This document shows, piece by piece, positions 51,628-59,720 of a DNA stretch of 64,000 bases; position 1 is the stretch's first letter, and the number at the start of each line of letters is the position of its first letter. The stretch is taken from the NCBI RefSeq assembly GCF_900112845.1, contig NZ_FONG01000022.1, forward strand, positions 62,001 through 126,000. The letters are read 5' to 3'. Source of the DNA: Actinacidiphila alni. GTDB lineage: Bacteria; Actinomycetota; Actinomycetes; Streptomycetales; Streptomycetaceae. Both the position numbers and the translations under genes were made by a program. Below the pieces are notes generated by a model. It was given only the letters and a program-made list of their open reading frames with translations. It did no database searches and was not told where the DNA came from.

Positions 51628-52383
51628 TCAGATGCTGAACGACAGCAGCACCGGCGCCGCCCGGGTGTGGAGGGTGTCCACGGCGGGCTTGAGCCGGTGC
51701 GACTGGGCGTACGGCATGGACAGCGCCAGGCAGGCGACCGTCTTGCCTATCGTCACCGGGATCGCGGCGCAGACGGTGCCGACCGCGTACTCCTGGAGGT
51801 CGAGGGTCGGCACCGTGGCGGGCTGCCGCTCCAGCTTGCTGAGCAGCACACGGTTGTCGATGACCGTGCGGGAGGTGAGCCGCGCCGGGCGGTGCCGCGA
51901 CAGGTGTTCCTGGCGGCCGCTGTGGTCGAGCTGCGAGAGCAGGCACTTGCCGACCGCGCTGGCGTGGGCGGCGGAACGGAAGTCCACCCACTCGTTGACC
52001 TTCGGCGCGTCCGGGCCGTCGGCGAAGTCGATGATGTGCACCTCGCCGTCGTCGTAACGGCTGAAATAGACCGCCGCGCCGACCTCGTCGCGCAGTTCGA
52101 CGAGCACCGCCTTCAGCTTCTCGGCGAGCGCCTGGTCGCGATTGGCGGCACCGAGCATCACCATCGACTCACCGATGACATATCCGCCGCCGGGCAGAAA
52201 TCCGAGATATCGCTCGCGGCGCAGCATTGCCAGCAGGTGGGTGAGATAGTCGATGGGCACACCGATTTCGCGTGACAACTGCTCGGCGGTGACGCCGTGC
52301 CGATGCGTGTCGACGGATTCCAGCACGCGCAGTGCGTACTGGACCGCGTACACCGGCTCGGTCTGTCGGTGCTCTAGCGCCAC
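51628..52383 (-). CDS. IclR-family transcriptional regulator
   Basis: 251 residues from GTG. N-terminal helix-turn-helix (YAVQYALRVLESVDTHRHGVTAEQLSREIGVPIDYLTHLLAMLRRERYL) and C-terminal IclR effector domain (DYADGPD-like segment, FRSAAHASAVGKCLLSQLDHSGRQEHLSRH, VCAAIPVTI). It is divergent from an LLM flavoprotein gene across 368 bases that contain a perfect 12-bp palindrome. Effector unknown. Confidence 0.87.
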   Translation of the reverse strand: MALEHRQTEPVYAVQYALRVLESVDTHRHGVTAEQLSREIGVPIDYLTHLLAMLRRERYLGFLPGGGYVIGESMVMLGAANRDQALAEKLKAVLVELRDEVGAAVYFSRYDDGEVHIIDFADGPDAPKVNEWVDFRSAAHASAVGKCLLSQLDHSGRQEHLSRHRPARLTSRTVIDNRVLLSKLERQPATVPTLDLQEYAVGTVCAAIPVTIGKTVACLALSMPYAQSHRLKPAVDTLHTRAAPVLLSFSI

Positions 52384-52751
52384 GGTAGCCCCCTGCAGGT
52401 ATGACCGTTTGCGTCCTGGCTGTCGCTGCCGGTCACGGACGGAGATCCGAAACGGGCCGAACCGGCGGCTTGGCCGGACTCCACGATAGCCCCAAACCCG
52501 TTTCCGGTAGAGGCGGTTGGCGAGTTGTCCGAGGCCCCTCAGGCGTATATGCAGGAAGGGGCCACTCTGGCATATGCCAAAGACATTCCCCAATACATGG
52601 AAGTACGGGGAATCCGGTAATCCGGCCCCGGAACGCCGCCCGATCCGCTATCGGGGGAATAACCGGACGACGGCTCCGGTTGTCGCTGCCGCGGGGCGGG
52701 ACACCCATGCCCGCCGGCATGGGTACGGAGACGATCGAGGAGGCGCCCGGC
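52384..52751. promoter_or_regulatory. Divergent control region of IclR and LLM genes
   Basis: Relatively AT-rich. A perfect palindrome TGGCATATGCCA stands at 52568-52579. Close by, ATTCCCC (52585-52591) and GGGGAAT (52607-52613) form a spaced inverted repeat. These are the best operator candidates for the IclR protein. No gene is seen in these 368 bases. Confidence 0.5.
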
Positions 52752-53942
52752 GTGGGTGACGAACAGCAGGGCGAGCGGACCGGACAGGGCGAGCAGGACC
52801 GGGGCGCGGGAACCCGGGGCGCGGCAGACCAGGGCCAGGCGGCCAAGGGCGCGGGAATCCACGGCACGGTACGCGGCACGGCTCCCGTACCGCTGTCGGT
52901 GCTGGACCTCGCGACCGTCGGCAGCGGCTTCACGGCCACCGACGCGCTGCGCACCAGTGTCGAGATCGCCAGGACCGCCGAGACCCGCGGCTACCACCGG
53001 ATGTGGGTGGCCGAGCACCACTCGATGCCGGGCGTCGCCAGTTCCTCGCCCGCGGTGATCCTCGCCCATCTCGCCGCCCACACCCGCACCCTGCGGCTCG
53101 GCTCCGGCGGGGTGATGCTGCCCAACCACGCGCCGCTGGTGATCGCCGAGCAGTTCGGCACCCTGGAGGCGCTCGCCCCCGGCCGGATCGACCTCGGGCT
53201 CGGCCGCGCGCCCGGCACCGACGGCGCGACCGCCGCGGCGCTGCGGCGGACCGACCGCCTGCACGAGGGCGCCGACGAATTCCCGCAGCAGCTCGCGGAG
53301 TTGACGCGTTTCCTGGACGACGACTTCCCCGACGCGCACCGCTACGCGCGCATTCACGCCATCCCCGGCCCGGTGCAGGGCAGTTCGCCCGGCGGTGTGC
53401 AGTCGCCGAACCGGCCGAGCGTCTGGCTGCTCGGCTCGTCCGGCTTCAGCGCCCGGCTGGCGGGCGCGCTCGGCCTGCCCTTCTCCTTCGCGCACCACTT
53501 CTCGGCCGCCAACACCGTGCCCGCACTGGCCCTTTACCGCGAGTCCTTCCGGCCGTCGGAGATCCTGGACCGCCCCTACGCCTCGATCGGCGTGGCGGCG
53601 CTGGCCGCCGACGACCCGGCCGAGGCCCGCCGCCAGGTGCTCACCGGCGCGCTGAGCATGCTGCGGCTGCGCACCGGACGGCCCGGCCTCGTGCCCACCC
53701 CCGAGGAGGCCGAGGGCTACGAATTCAGCCCGGCGGAACGGGACTTCGTGGACTCCTGGCTGGTGAACATCATCCACGGCGACCCGGACACGGTCCGCCG
53801 CGGCCTGGACGACCTGGTGGCCAGGACCGGCGCCGACGAACTGGTGATCACCGCCAACGCGCACACCCCCGCCGTACGGCTGCGCTCGTACGACCTGATC
53901 GCCGACGCGTACGGCTTCCCGAAGGACATCGCGGCCGGCTGA
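52752..53942 (+). CDS. LLM class flavin-dependent oxidoreductase
   Basis: 396 residues from GTG, which has GAGGAGG eight bases upstream; an ATG at 52707 is weaker. A Gly/Gln-rich leader of about 40 residues precedes a bacterial luciferase-like barrel: PVPLSVLDLATVGSGFTATDALRTSVEIARTAETRGYHRMWVAEHHSMPGVASSSPAVILAHLA, then RIDLGLGRAPGTD. This is the alkanal monooxygenase-like group that uses FMNH2 or F420. Substrate unknown. The IclR neighbour is a likely regulator. Confidence 0.88.
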   Translation: MGDEQQGERTGQGEQDRGAGTRGAADQGQAAKGAGIHGTVRGTAPVPLSVLDLATVGSGFTATDALRTSVEIARTAETRGYHRMWVAEHHSMPGVASSSPAVILAHLAAHTRTLRLGSGGVMLPNHAPLVIAEQFGTLEALAPGRIDLGLGRAPGTDGATAAALRRTDRLHEGADEFPQQLAELTRFLDDDFPDAHRYARIHAIPGPVQGSSPGGVQSPNRPSVWLLGSSGFSARLAGALGLPFSFAHHFSAANTVPALALYRESFRPSEILDRPYASIGVAALAADDPAEARRQVLTGALSMLRLRTGRPGLVPTPEEAEGYEFSPAERDFVDSWLVNIIHGDPDTVRRGLDDLVARTGADELVITANAHTPAVRLRSYDLIADAYGFPKDIAAG

Positions 53943-54066
53943 CCGTACGTCCTCGCGGCCGGCCGGCCGCGCCGTCCGGGGGCCCGTCGCCGGTTAAAGA
54001 CTCGTTTCCGGCAACAAGGTGGTCCAACGTCGAACGAACAGGTCAGAGCACCCTTAAGCCAGCGTT

Positions 54067-54100
54067 AAAGCCGCTCGTCACACCATCGACGGGCGGCTTT
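54067..54100 (+). terminator. Terminator-like hairpin after LLM gene
   Basis: AAAGCCGCTCGTC (54067-54079) pairs with GACGGGCGGCTTT (54088-54100), allowing one G-T pair, around an 8-base loop. It lies 125 bases past the LLM stop codon. Confidence 0.65.
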
Positions 54101-54144
54101 GCTGCTGTCACGGGAGGCTACCGGCCGGTCGGTTACCGGGGGAT

Positions 54145-54173
54145 TGGTCTAGTCCTAAGTCTGGTTCAGACCA
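54145..54173 (+). promoter_or_regulatory. dre-like repeats upstream of the chitinase gene
   Basis: TGGTCTAGTCCT (54145-54156) and TGGTTCAGACCA (54162-54173) are 17 bases apart. Both resemble the 12-bp direct repeats of Streptomyces chitinase promoters and the DasR core TGGTCTAGACCA. A TTGACG -35-like hexamer begins at 54174, so bound DasR would cover the promoter. Confidence 0.72.
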
Positions 54174-54247
54174 TTGACGTGCACTTGACGAGGGGTTATC
54201 CATTCACCAGCCCCCTGTTGTTCCTCCCTCTCCCCCCGGAGGTCCTC

Positions 54248-56017
54248 GTGCAGTCCAGGAAGAGAGCGTTCGTGGCAGCCGTCGCGTCCGCCGCCCTCGC
54301 CGCGGGAGCGCTCACCGCGCTCGTCGCCGGAGTGGGCACCGCGCAGGCGGACACCACCGCCGCCGCCAAACCCGCGGCCGCCGCCGCGAGCAGCGGCGGC
54401 GTGAAGATCGCCTACTACGACCAGTGGAGCGTGTACGGCAACGCGTACTACCCGAAGAACCTCGACACCTCGGGGGTCGCGGGCAAGCTCGACATCCTCA
54501 ACTACTCGTTCGAGAACATCGATCCGTCCAACCTGACCTGTTTCGAGGCCACCAAGGCGTCGGACTCCACCAACGAGTCCAACCCCAACGCCGGTGACGG
54601 CGCGGGCGACGCCTTCGCGGACTACCAGAAGTCCTTCGGCGCGGACATCAGCGTGGACGGTGTCGCCGACACCTGGAACCAGCCGATCGTCGGCAACTTC
54701 AACCAGCTGAAGAAGCTGAAGGCCAAGCACCCCAACCTGAAGATCGTCGCGTCGATCGGCGGCTGGACGTACTCCAAGTACTTCTCCGACGTCGCGGCCA
54801 CCGACGCCAGCCGCAAGAAGTTCGTCAGCTCCTGCATCGACATGTTCATCAAGGGCAATCTGCCCGTGCAGGGCGGCTACGGCGGCACCGGCAGCGGCGC
54901 CGGCATCTTCGACGGCTTCGACATCGACTGGGAGTACCCGGGCTCGCCCGGCGGCCACACCGGCAACCACTACAGCGCGAACGACAAGGCCAACTACACC
55001 AAGCTGCTGGCCGAGTTCCGCTCCGAGCTGGACGCGTACGGCTCCGCCAACGGCGGCAAGCACATGCTGCTGACCGCGGCCCTGCCGGCCGGCCAGGACA
55101 AGATCTCGAAGATCGAGACCGACAAGGTCGGGCAGTACCTCGACTACGCGAACATCATGACGTACGACATGCACGGCGCCTTCGAGTCCACCGGGCCCAC
55201 CAACTTCCAGGACCCGCTGTACCAGTCGCCGAACGACCCGTCGACGCCGATCTCACCGGGAACCGAGAAGTACAGCACCGACAACGCGATCGACGCGTGG
55301 ATCAACGGTGACTCGACGTACGGCATCGCCGGCGGCTTCCCGGCCAACAAGATCACCATGGGCTACCCGCTGTACTACCGCGGCTGGTCCGGCGTCTCCG
55401 CGGGCAGCAACCACGGCCTCTACCAGCCCGCTTCGGGCCCGGCTGCGGCACGCGGCATCAGCCAGGTCGCGGGCACCGCGTACTACAAGGAACTCGGCGG
55501 GATCGTCGACAACGCCTCCACGACGTTCTACGACCCGGCCAGCCAGACCAACTGGTTCTACAACGGCAACGAGTTCTGGACCGGCCTCGGCGCCCAGGCC
55601 ATCCAGGCCAAGGCGGACTACGCGCACTGCCACAACCTGGCCGGCTCGATGATGTACTCGCTGCTCGACCTCGACCCCGCCGCCACCCTCTTCAACAAGA
55701 TCGTGACGGCCACCAACGGGTCCGCGTCCGGCTGCGGCACCACCACCACGCCGCCCACCACCCCGCCGACCACGCCCCCGACCACCCCGCCGACGACGCC
55801 CCCCACGACGCCCCCCACGACGCCGCCGACGACTCCGCCCACCACCCCGCCGGGCGGCACCTGCACCCTGCCCTCCTGGTCCGCCTCCGCGGTCTACGTC
55901 GGCGGCAACCAGGTCTCCTGGAAGGGCCACAACTGGAACGCCAAGTGGTGGACCACCAACGAGGAGCCCGGCACCACCGGTGAATGGGGCGTCTGGCAGG
56001 ACCTCGGCGCCTGCTGA
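54248..56017 (+). CDS. Secreted GH18 chitinase with C-terminal chitin-binding domain
   Basis: 589 residues from GTG, five bases after GGAGG. Signal peptide to about residue 35 (GVGTAQA-DTT). The GH18 barrel has KIVASIGGWTYSKYF and the catalytic motif DGFDIDWEYP with Glu229 as acid. A TTPPTTPP repeat linker (some 35 residues) joins it to a CBM5/12-type domain (CTLPSWSASAVYVGGNQVSWKGHNWNAKWWTTNEEPG). It degrades chitin outside the cell; the PTS genes at 2.8-6 kb could take up the resulting GlcNAc. Confidence 0.95.
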   Translation: MQSRKRAFVAAVASAALAAGALTALVAGVGTAQADTTAAAKPAAAAASSGGVKIAYYDQWSVYGNAYYPKNLDTSGVAGKLDILNYSFENIDPSNLTCFEATKASDSTNESNPNAGDGAGDAFADYQKSFGADISVDGVADTWNQPIVGNFNQLKKLKAKHPNLKIVASIGGWTYSKYFSDVAATDASRKKFVSSCIDMFIKGNLPVQGGYGGTGSGAGIFDGFDIDWEYPGSPGGHTGNHYSANDKANYTKLLAEFRSELDAYGSANGGKHMLLTAALPAGQDKISKIETDKVGQYLDYANIMTYDMHGAFESTGPTNFQDPLYQSPNDPSTPISPGTEKYSTDNAIDAWINGDSTYGIAGGFPANKITMGYPLYYRGWSGVSAGSNHGLYQPASGPAAARGISQVAGTAYYKELGGIVDNASTTFYDPASQTNWFYNGNEFWTGLGAQAIQAKADYAHCHNLAGSMMYSLLDLDPAATLFNKIVTATNGSASGCGTTTTPPTTPPTTPPTTPPTTPPTTPPTTPPTTPPTTPPGGTCTLPSWSASAVYVGGNQVSWKGHNWNAKWWTTNEEPGTTGEWGVWQDLGAC

Positions 56018-56054
56018 TCCGGCTTCGCCGGGAAGAACACTGACCGACTGACCC

Positions 56055-56093
56055 GGGGTCCGCGTCCTTACTCCCCCCAAGGACGCGGGCCCC
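56055..56093 (+). terminator. Chitinase terminator
   Basis: GGGGTCCGCGTCCTT (56055-56069) and AAGGACGCGGGCCCC (56079-56093) pair with one G-T pair around a 9-base loop, followed by TTCTCCTTTT. It lies 38 bases past the stop. Confidence 0.88.
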
Positions 56094-56170
56094 TTCTCCT
56101 TTTCGCCCCAAACGCCGGCGGGGCTGGGATTCGGCGGCGCCGGCGGGGGTGGAAAACAGCCCGCGGCCTG

Positions 56171-57985
56171 TCAGGACAGCAGCGCGGAGATCGCGTCCGG
56201 GGCCACCGGGCGGGAGTAGTGCCAGCCCTGGCCGGTGTCGCAGCCGATACGGCGCAGGCGTTCGGCCTGGTCGGCGTTCTCGACGCATTCGGCGGTGACC
56301 GTGAGGCCGAGGCGGTGGGCGAGGTCGACGAGGGCCTCGACGATGGTCTCGTCCGCGGGGTTGGGGTGTTCGGCGGAGCGGAAACCCTGCACGAAGGAGC
56401 CGTCGAGCTTGAGGGCGGAGACGGGGAGCCGGCTCATGTAGGCGAGGTTGGAGTAGCCGGTGCCGAAGTCGTCGATGGCGATCCGTACGCCCATCGCGTC
56501 CAGGGCGTGCAGGGCCTGGAGCGGGCGGCCCGCCGAGCCCATCACGGCGGACTCGGTGAGTTCCAGTTGCAGCAGCCGCGGCGGCAGCCCCGTCTCGGCG
56601 AGCACCTCGGCGACATCGGCGACCAGGTCGGAGTCCCAGATCTGCCGGACGGCCACATTGACGCTGACCACCAACGGCGCGTCCGGGTGGGCCAATTGCC
56701 AGGCGCGGGCCTGGCGGCAGGACTCGGCGAGCACCCACCGGCCGAGCTGCACGATCGAACCGTCCTCCTCGGCCAGGCCGATGAAGCGGTTCGGCGCGAG
56801 CCGCCCGAAGTGCGGGTGCTCCCAGCGCACCAGCGCCTCCACCCCGCGCAGCTCACCGGAGTCCAGCGCCACCAACGGCTGGTAGTCCAGCACGAATTCA
56901 CCGCGCTCGACGGCCTGCCGCAGCGTACGGGACAGCGCCTGACGGGTCATCCGGTGCTCGTTGCGCTCCGGGTCGAAGAGCGTCCAGCGGGCCTTGCCGT
57001 CCGCCTTGGCCCAGTACAGCGTGGTGTCCGCGGCCTGCATCAGCCCCGTCGCGGTCGTCCCGGCCGCCTCCCGCTCCACCACACCGATGCTCGCGGACAC
57101 CGCCAGCCGGTGCCCGCCCACGTCGAACGGCTGCTGCAGCGCGGCCAGTACGGACTCGGCCAGTTCCGTCGCCTGCCCCGTACCGGTGGAGTCCCGTACC
57201 AGCAGGGCGAATTCGTCACCGCCGAGCCGCGCCACCAGATGGCCGCCGGGCTCCGCGCAGGCCAGCAGCCGGCGGCCGACCGCCGCCAGCAGTTCGTCGC
57301 CGACGCGGTGGCCGAGGGTGTCGTTGACCGCCTTGAAGCCGTCCAGGTCCAGGTAGCACAGGCCGATCCGGCCGGTCCTGCCGCCCTGGTCGGCGACCGC
57401 GGCCGACAACCGCTCAAGGAACAGCGCCCGGTTGGGCAGCCGGCTCACCGGATCGTGCATCCGCAGGTGCCGTAGCTCCTCGCGTAGCGTGTCGCGCTCG
57501 CCGACGTCCTCCACCGACAGCAGCAACGGGCGGGCGCCGGTGCGCGACAGGGTGATCTCGGCGCGCAGTGTGCTGCCGTCGGGGCGGGCGATCCTGCGGG
57601 TGCAGCGCAGCCGCTCGCGGCGGCCGGTGAGCACCTCGCGGAAGGCGGCGCGCGCGTGCTGGTCGCCGGCGAGCCCGAGCAGGCCCGCCGCGCCGACGCT
57701 GCTGAGCCGCTCGGGGGCGGCGCCGAGCAGGGTGCCGAACGCGCCGTTCGCCTCCAGGACCGTGCCGTCCGGGGCGAGCAGCGCCATCGCGGACTGGGCG
57801 ATCGCGAACGCGGCGCGGTAGTCGCGCTGCTCGGTGCCGGTGCCGGTGCCGGTGCCAGTGCCAGTGCTTGCGCTCGCGCCAGTGCTCGTGTCGGCACCGG
57901 AGCGCGGGGCAGAGGTGTGACTGTGTGTGATGACCTGTGCCGTGCTTTCGGGTTCGACGCCTGGGCCGCCCGAGGGTCCGCCCAT
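56171..57985 (-). CDS. PAS-GGDEF-EAL cyclic di-GMP protein
   Basis: 604 residues. A low-complexity N terminus with a Thr-Gly/Ser repeat (residues 38-52) precedes a PAS domain (about 55-180), a GGDEF domain with intact GGDEF at 255-259, and an EAL domain with GVEAL (Glu383), ELTESAVMG, DDFGTGYSN and KLDGSFV. Both synthase and hydrolase motifs look complete, so either activity is possible. No transmembrane helix. It is divergent from the M6-like protease genes and ends 153 bases after the converging chitinase gene. Confidence 0.92.
   Translation of the reverse strand: MGGPSGGPGVEPESTAQVITHSHTSAPRSGADTSTGASASTGTGTGTGTGTEQRDYRAAFAIAQSAMALLAPDGTVLEANGAFGTLLGAAPERLSSVGAAGLLGLAGDQHARAAFREVLTGRRERLRCTRRIARPDGSTLRAEITLSRTGARPLLLSVEDVGERDTLREELRHLRMHDPVSRLPNRALFLERLSAAVADQGGRTGRIGLCYLDLDGFKAVNDTLGHRVGDELLAAVGRRLLACAEPGGHLVARLGGDEFALLVRDSTGTGQATELAESVLAALQQPFDVGGHRLAVSASIGVVEREAAGTTATGLMQAADTTLYWAKADGKARWTLFDPERNEHRMTRQALSRTLRQAVERGEFVLDYQPLVALDSGELRGVEALVRWEHPHFGRLAPNRFIGLAEEDGSIVQLGRWVLAESCRQARAWQLAHPDAPLVVSVNVAVRQIWDSDLVADVAEVLAETGLPPRLLQLELTESAVMGSAGRPLQALHALDAMGVRIAIDDFGTGYSNLAYMSRLPVSALKLDGSFVQGFRSAEHPNPADETIVEALVDLAHRLGLTVTAECVENADQAERLRRIGCDTGQGWHYSRPVAPDAISALLS
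57833..57868. repeat. Hexanucleotide repeat in the GGDEF-EAL gene
   Basis: Four GGTGCC units and AGTGCC, AGTGCT variants in tandem. In the coding strand they give a Thr-Gly/Ser-Thr run ahead of the PAS domain, so copy-number change by slippage would keep the frame. Confidence 0.85.
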
Positions 57986-58351
57986 TGCCCGCTCCCCGCT
58001 TCGCGCTCGTCTCGCCCGCGATCATATGGGCTGGCGGAGTTGGTGTTCCAGCGCCTTGGTGGTGATTCTCCGCACGTGTGCTGACGGATCGACCGAACGT
58101 GTCCGAACGGCTCGATCGTGTGATCGCATCCGCGGGGGTATCACGCACCGTAATGATCATCGACCGGCGCTGCTCCGGCGCGCAGGGGGGAGTGGAACCA
58201 CCGCCGTACGCGGCCGCGCCGTACGTGGCCGCGCCGCCTACCGCGCTCCGCCGCCCGCGTGGAGCAACCGGACAGGACATACGCCGTCAGGACCCAGCAA
58301 TGTGGATGAAGTGTCCCGAATGGGCGCACCTCATCCTCCCCGGAGGTCCAT
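57986..58351. other. 366-bp divergent region between GGDEF-EAL and M6-like genes
   Basis: Holds the promoters for both sides. A 15-bp direct repeat CGTACG(C/T)GGCCGCGC occurs twice near 58204-58233. A CGATCGTGTGATCG stretch near 58110 is partly symmetric. CGGAGG at 58341 serves the protease start. A competing ATG two bases before that start opens a 15-codon frame only. Confidence 0.5.
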
Positions 58352-59716
58352 GTGCGGCGGTCAGCCAGTTCGTCAGGCTCGTCAGGCGTCCCGATAGGCC
58401 GCGGCCAGGCACAGGCACAGGCACAGGCACAGGCGTGGGCACGGGCGGAGGCGCCGTCACGGGAATCGGCGCGTGCCCACGCCCGGCCCCGCGCGGGCCG
58501 GCGCGTCCTGCGCCCGGCCGCGGCGGCCCTCAGCGTGTTCTGCGCCGTCGTCGCCTGGACCCTGACCACCGGCCCCGCCGCGTCCGCCACCACCGGCAGC
58601 GCCTGCCTGCTGCCGCGCACCGGCGCACACCACTCCGAGGGCGTCGACACCTGGGAGAGCGGCTACGCCCACCCCCTGGGCCGGGTGAAGGCCCTCATGG
58701 TCTTCCTCGACTTCCCCGACTCCCCGCCCGACCTGACCACCCAGCAGGTCACCGCCGATCACTTCCCGGCCACCACCCGCTTCTTCGACCGCGCCTCCTA
58801 CGGCCAGTTCGAGCTGGGCGTACGCCCCGTCGCGCGCTGGCTGCGGATGCCGCACCCGGCGAGCGACTACGCGATCAGCCGCGACTGGGACACCGCCGAC
58901 CGCACCGCCTACCTGCGCGACGCGCTCACCGTCGCCGACCCCGTCGTCGACTTCCACGGCTACGACGTCGTCTACCTCGTCGCCGACCCCGACGCGCCCG
59001 GCGTCGACTCCGACGCCACCAAGGTCGTCAACCTCGCCACGCCCGTCACCCTCGACGGCACCCCGCTGCGCCGCCTGGTCACCGTCTTCGAACGGCACCC
59101 GCCGGACCGCAATGTGCTGGCCCACGAGACCGGCCACATCTTCGACCTGCCCGACCTGTACTACCGGCCGCCGGCCGGCAGCGACGGCGACTGGGACACC
59201 CACGTCGGCGACTGGGACCTGATGGGCAGCCAGTTCGGCCTCGCCCCCGAACCCTTCGCCTGGCACAAGTGGAAGCTCGGCTGGATCGACGACCGCCAGG
59301 TCGTCTGCGTCACCCGGCCCGGCACCACCTACCAGGACCTCAGCCCCGACGAGACCGCCGGTGGTACCAAACTCATGGTCGTCCGCACCGGCCAGGACAG
59401 CGCCCTCGCCATCGAGGCCCGCGCCGCCACCGGCAACGACCGCACCGCCTGCCGGCAGGGCGTCCTCCTCTACCAGGTGCGCTCCGACGTCGAGTCAGGC
59501 GACGGCCCGATCAGCGTGCTCGACGGCCACCCCCGCACCTCGGCCTGCGCCGCCACCTCCGTCTACCCGCCGCTGGCCGACGCGCCGCTCGGGGTGGGGG
59601 AGAGCTGGGCCGCGCCCGGCGGCGGCACCCGCGTGACGGTCACCGGCCGCGGCGCGGACGGCGCCTGGACCGTCAAGCTCGTCGAAGGGGCGCCCGACAC
59701 CGCCCGGGAGGGCTGA
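58352..59716 (+). CDS. Secreted M6-like metalloprotease (immune-inhibitor-A type), copy 1
   Basis: 454 residues from GTG, five bases after CGGAGG. A Gln-Ala repeat (residues 19-28) in a basic leader precedes a signal-type helix (about 53-75). The catalytic zinc motif is VLAHETGHIFDLPDLY (His258, Glu259, His262), with AHKW..GWIDDRQ downstream. It resembles M6 family proteases. It is a tandem paralogue of the next gene, four bases away, with matching segments WHKWKLGWIDDRQ and RTACRQGVLLYQVRSDVESG. Confidence 0.85.
   Translation: MRRSASSSGSSGVPIGRGQAQAQAQAQAWARAEAPSRESARAHARPRAGRRVLRPAAAALSVFCAVVAWTLTTGPAASATTGSACLLPRTGAHHSEGVDTWESGYAHPLGRVKALMVFLDFPDSPPDLTTQQVTADHFPATTRFFDRASYGQFELGVRPVARWLRMPHPASDYAISRDWDTADRTAYLRDALTVADPVVDFHGYDVVYLVADPDAPGVDSDATKVVNLATPVTLDGTPLRRLVTVFERHPPDRNVLAHETGHIFDLPDLYYRPPAGSDGDWDTHVGDWDLMGSQFGLAPEPFAWHKWKLGWIDDRQVVCVTRPGTTYQDLSPDETAGGTKLMVVRTGQDSALAIEARAATGNDRTACRQGVLLYQVRSDVESGDGPISVLDGHPRTSACAATSVYPPLADAPLGVGESWAAPGGGTRVTVTGRGADGAWTVKLVEGAPDTAREG
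58406..58435. repeat. Hexanucleotide repeat in the M6-like gene
   Basis: Four CAGGCA units plus CAGGCG encode the Gln-Ala run in the leader. Slippage would lengthen or shorten it without breaking the frame. Confidence 0.85.
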
Positions 59717-59720
59717 CACC

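Larger units (their letters stand above)
53943..54247 (+). other. 305-bp region before the chitinase gene
   Basis: The left half holds a hairpin with T-rich end (54067-54100) that can terminate the LLM transcript, and two GTTAAAG repeats (53993 and 54064). The right half holds dre-like repeats and probable chitinase promoter sequences. No gene. Confidence 0.5.

Noticed and set aside
55740..55858. Tandem repeat that looks CRISPR-like at first glance
   Set aside because: It is the coding sequence of the Thr-Pro linker of the chitinase, with no spacers; a similar linker is in the PBP at 9640-9800.
58350..58397. 15-codon ATG frame in front of the M6-like gene
   Set aside because: It overlaps the better-placed GTG start by two bases and lacks any sign of conservation; probably chance.
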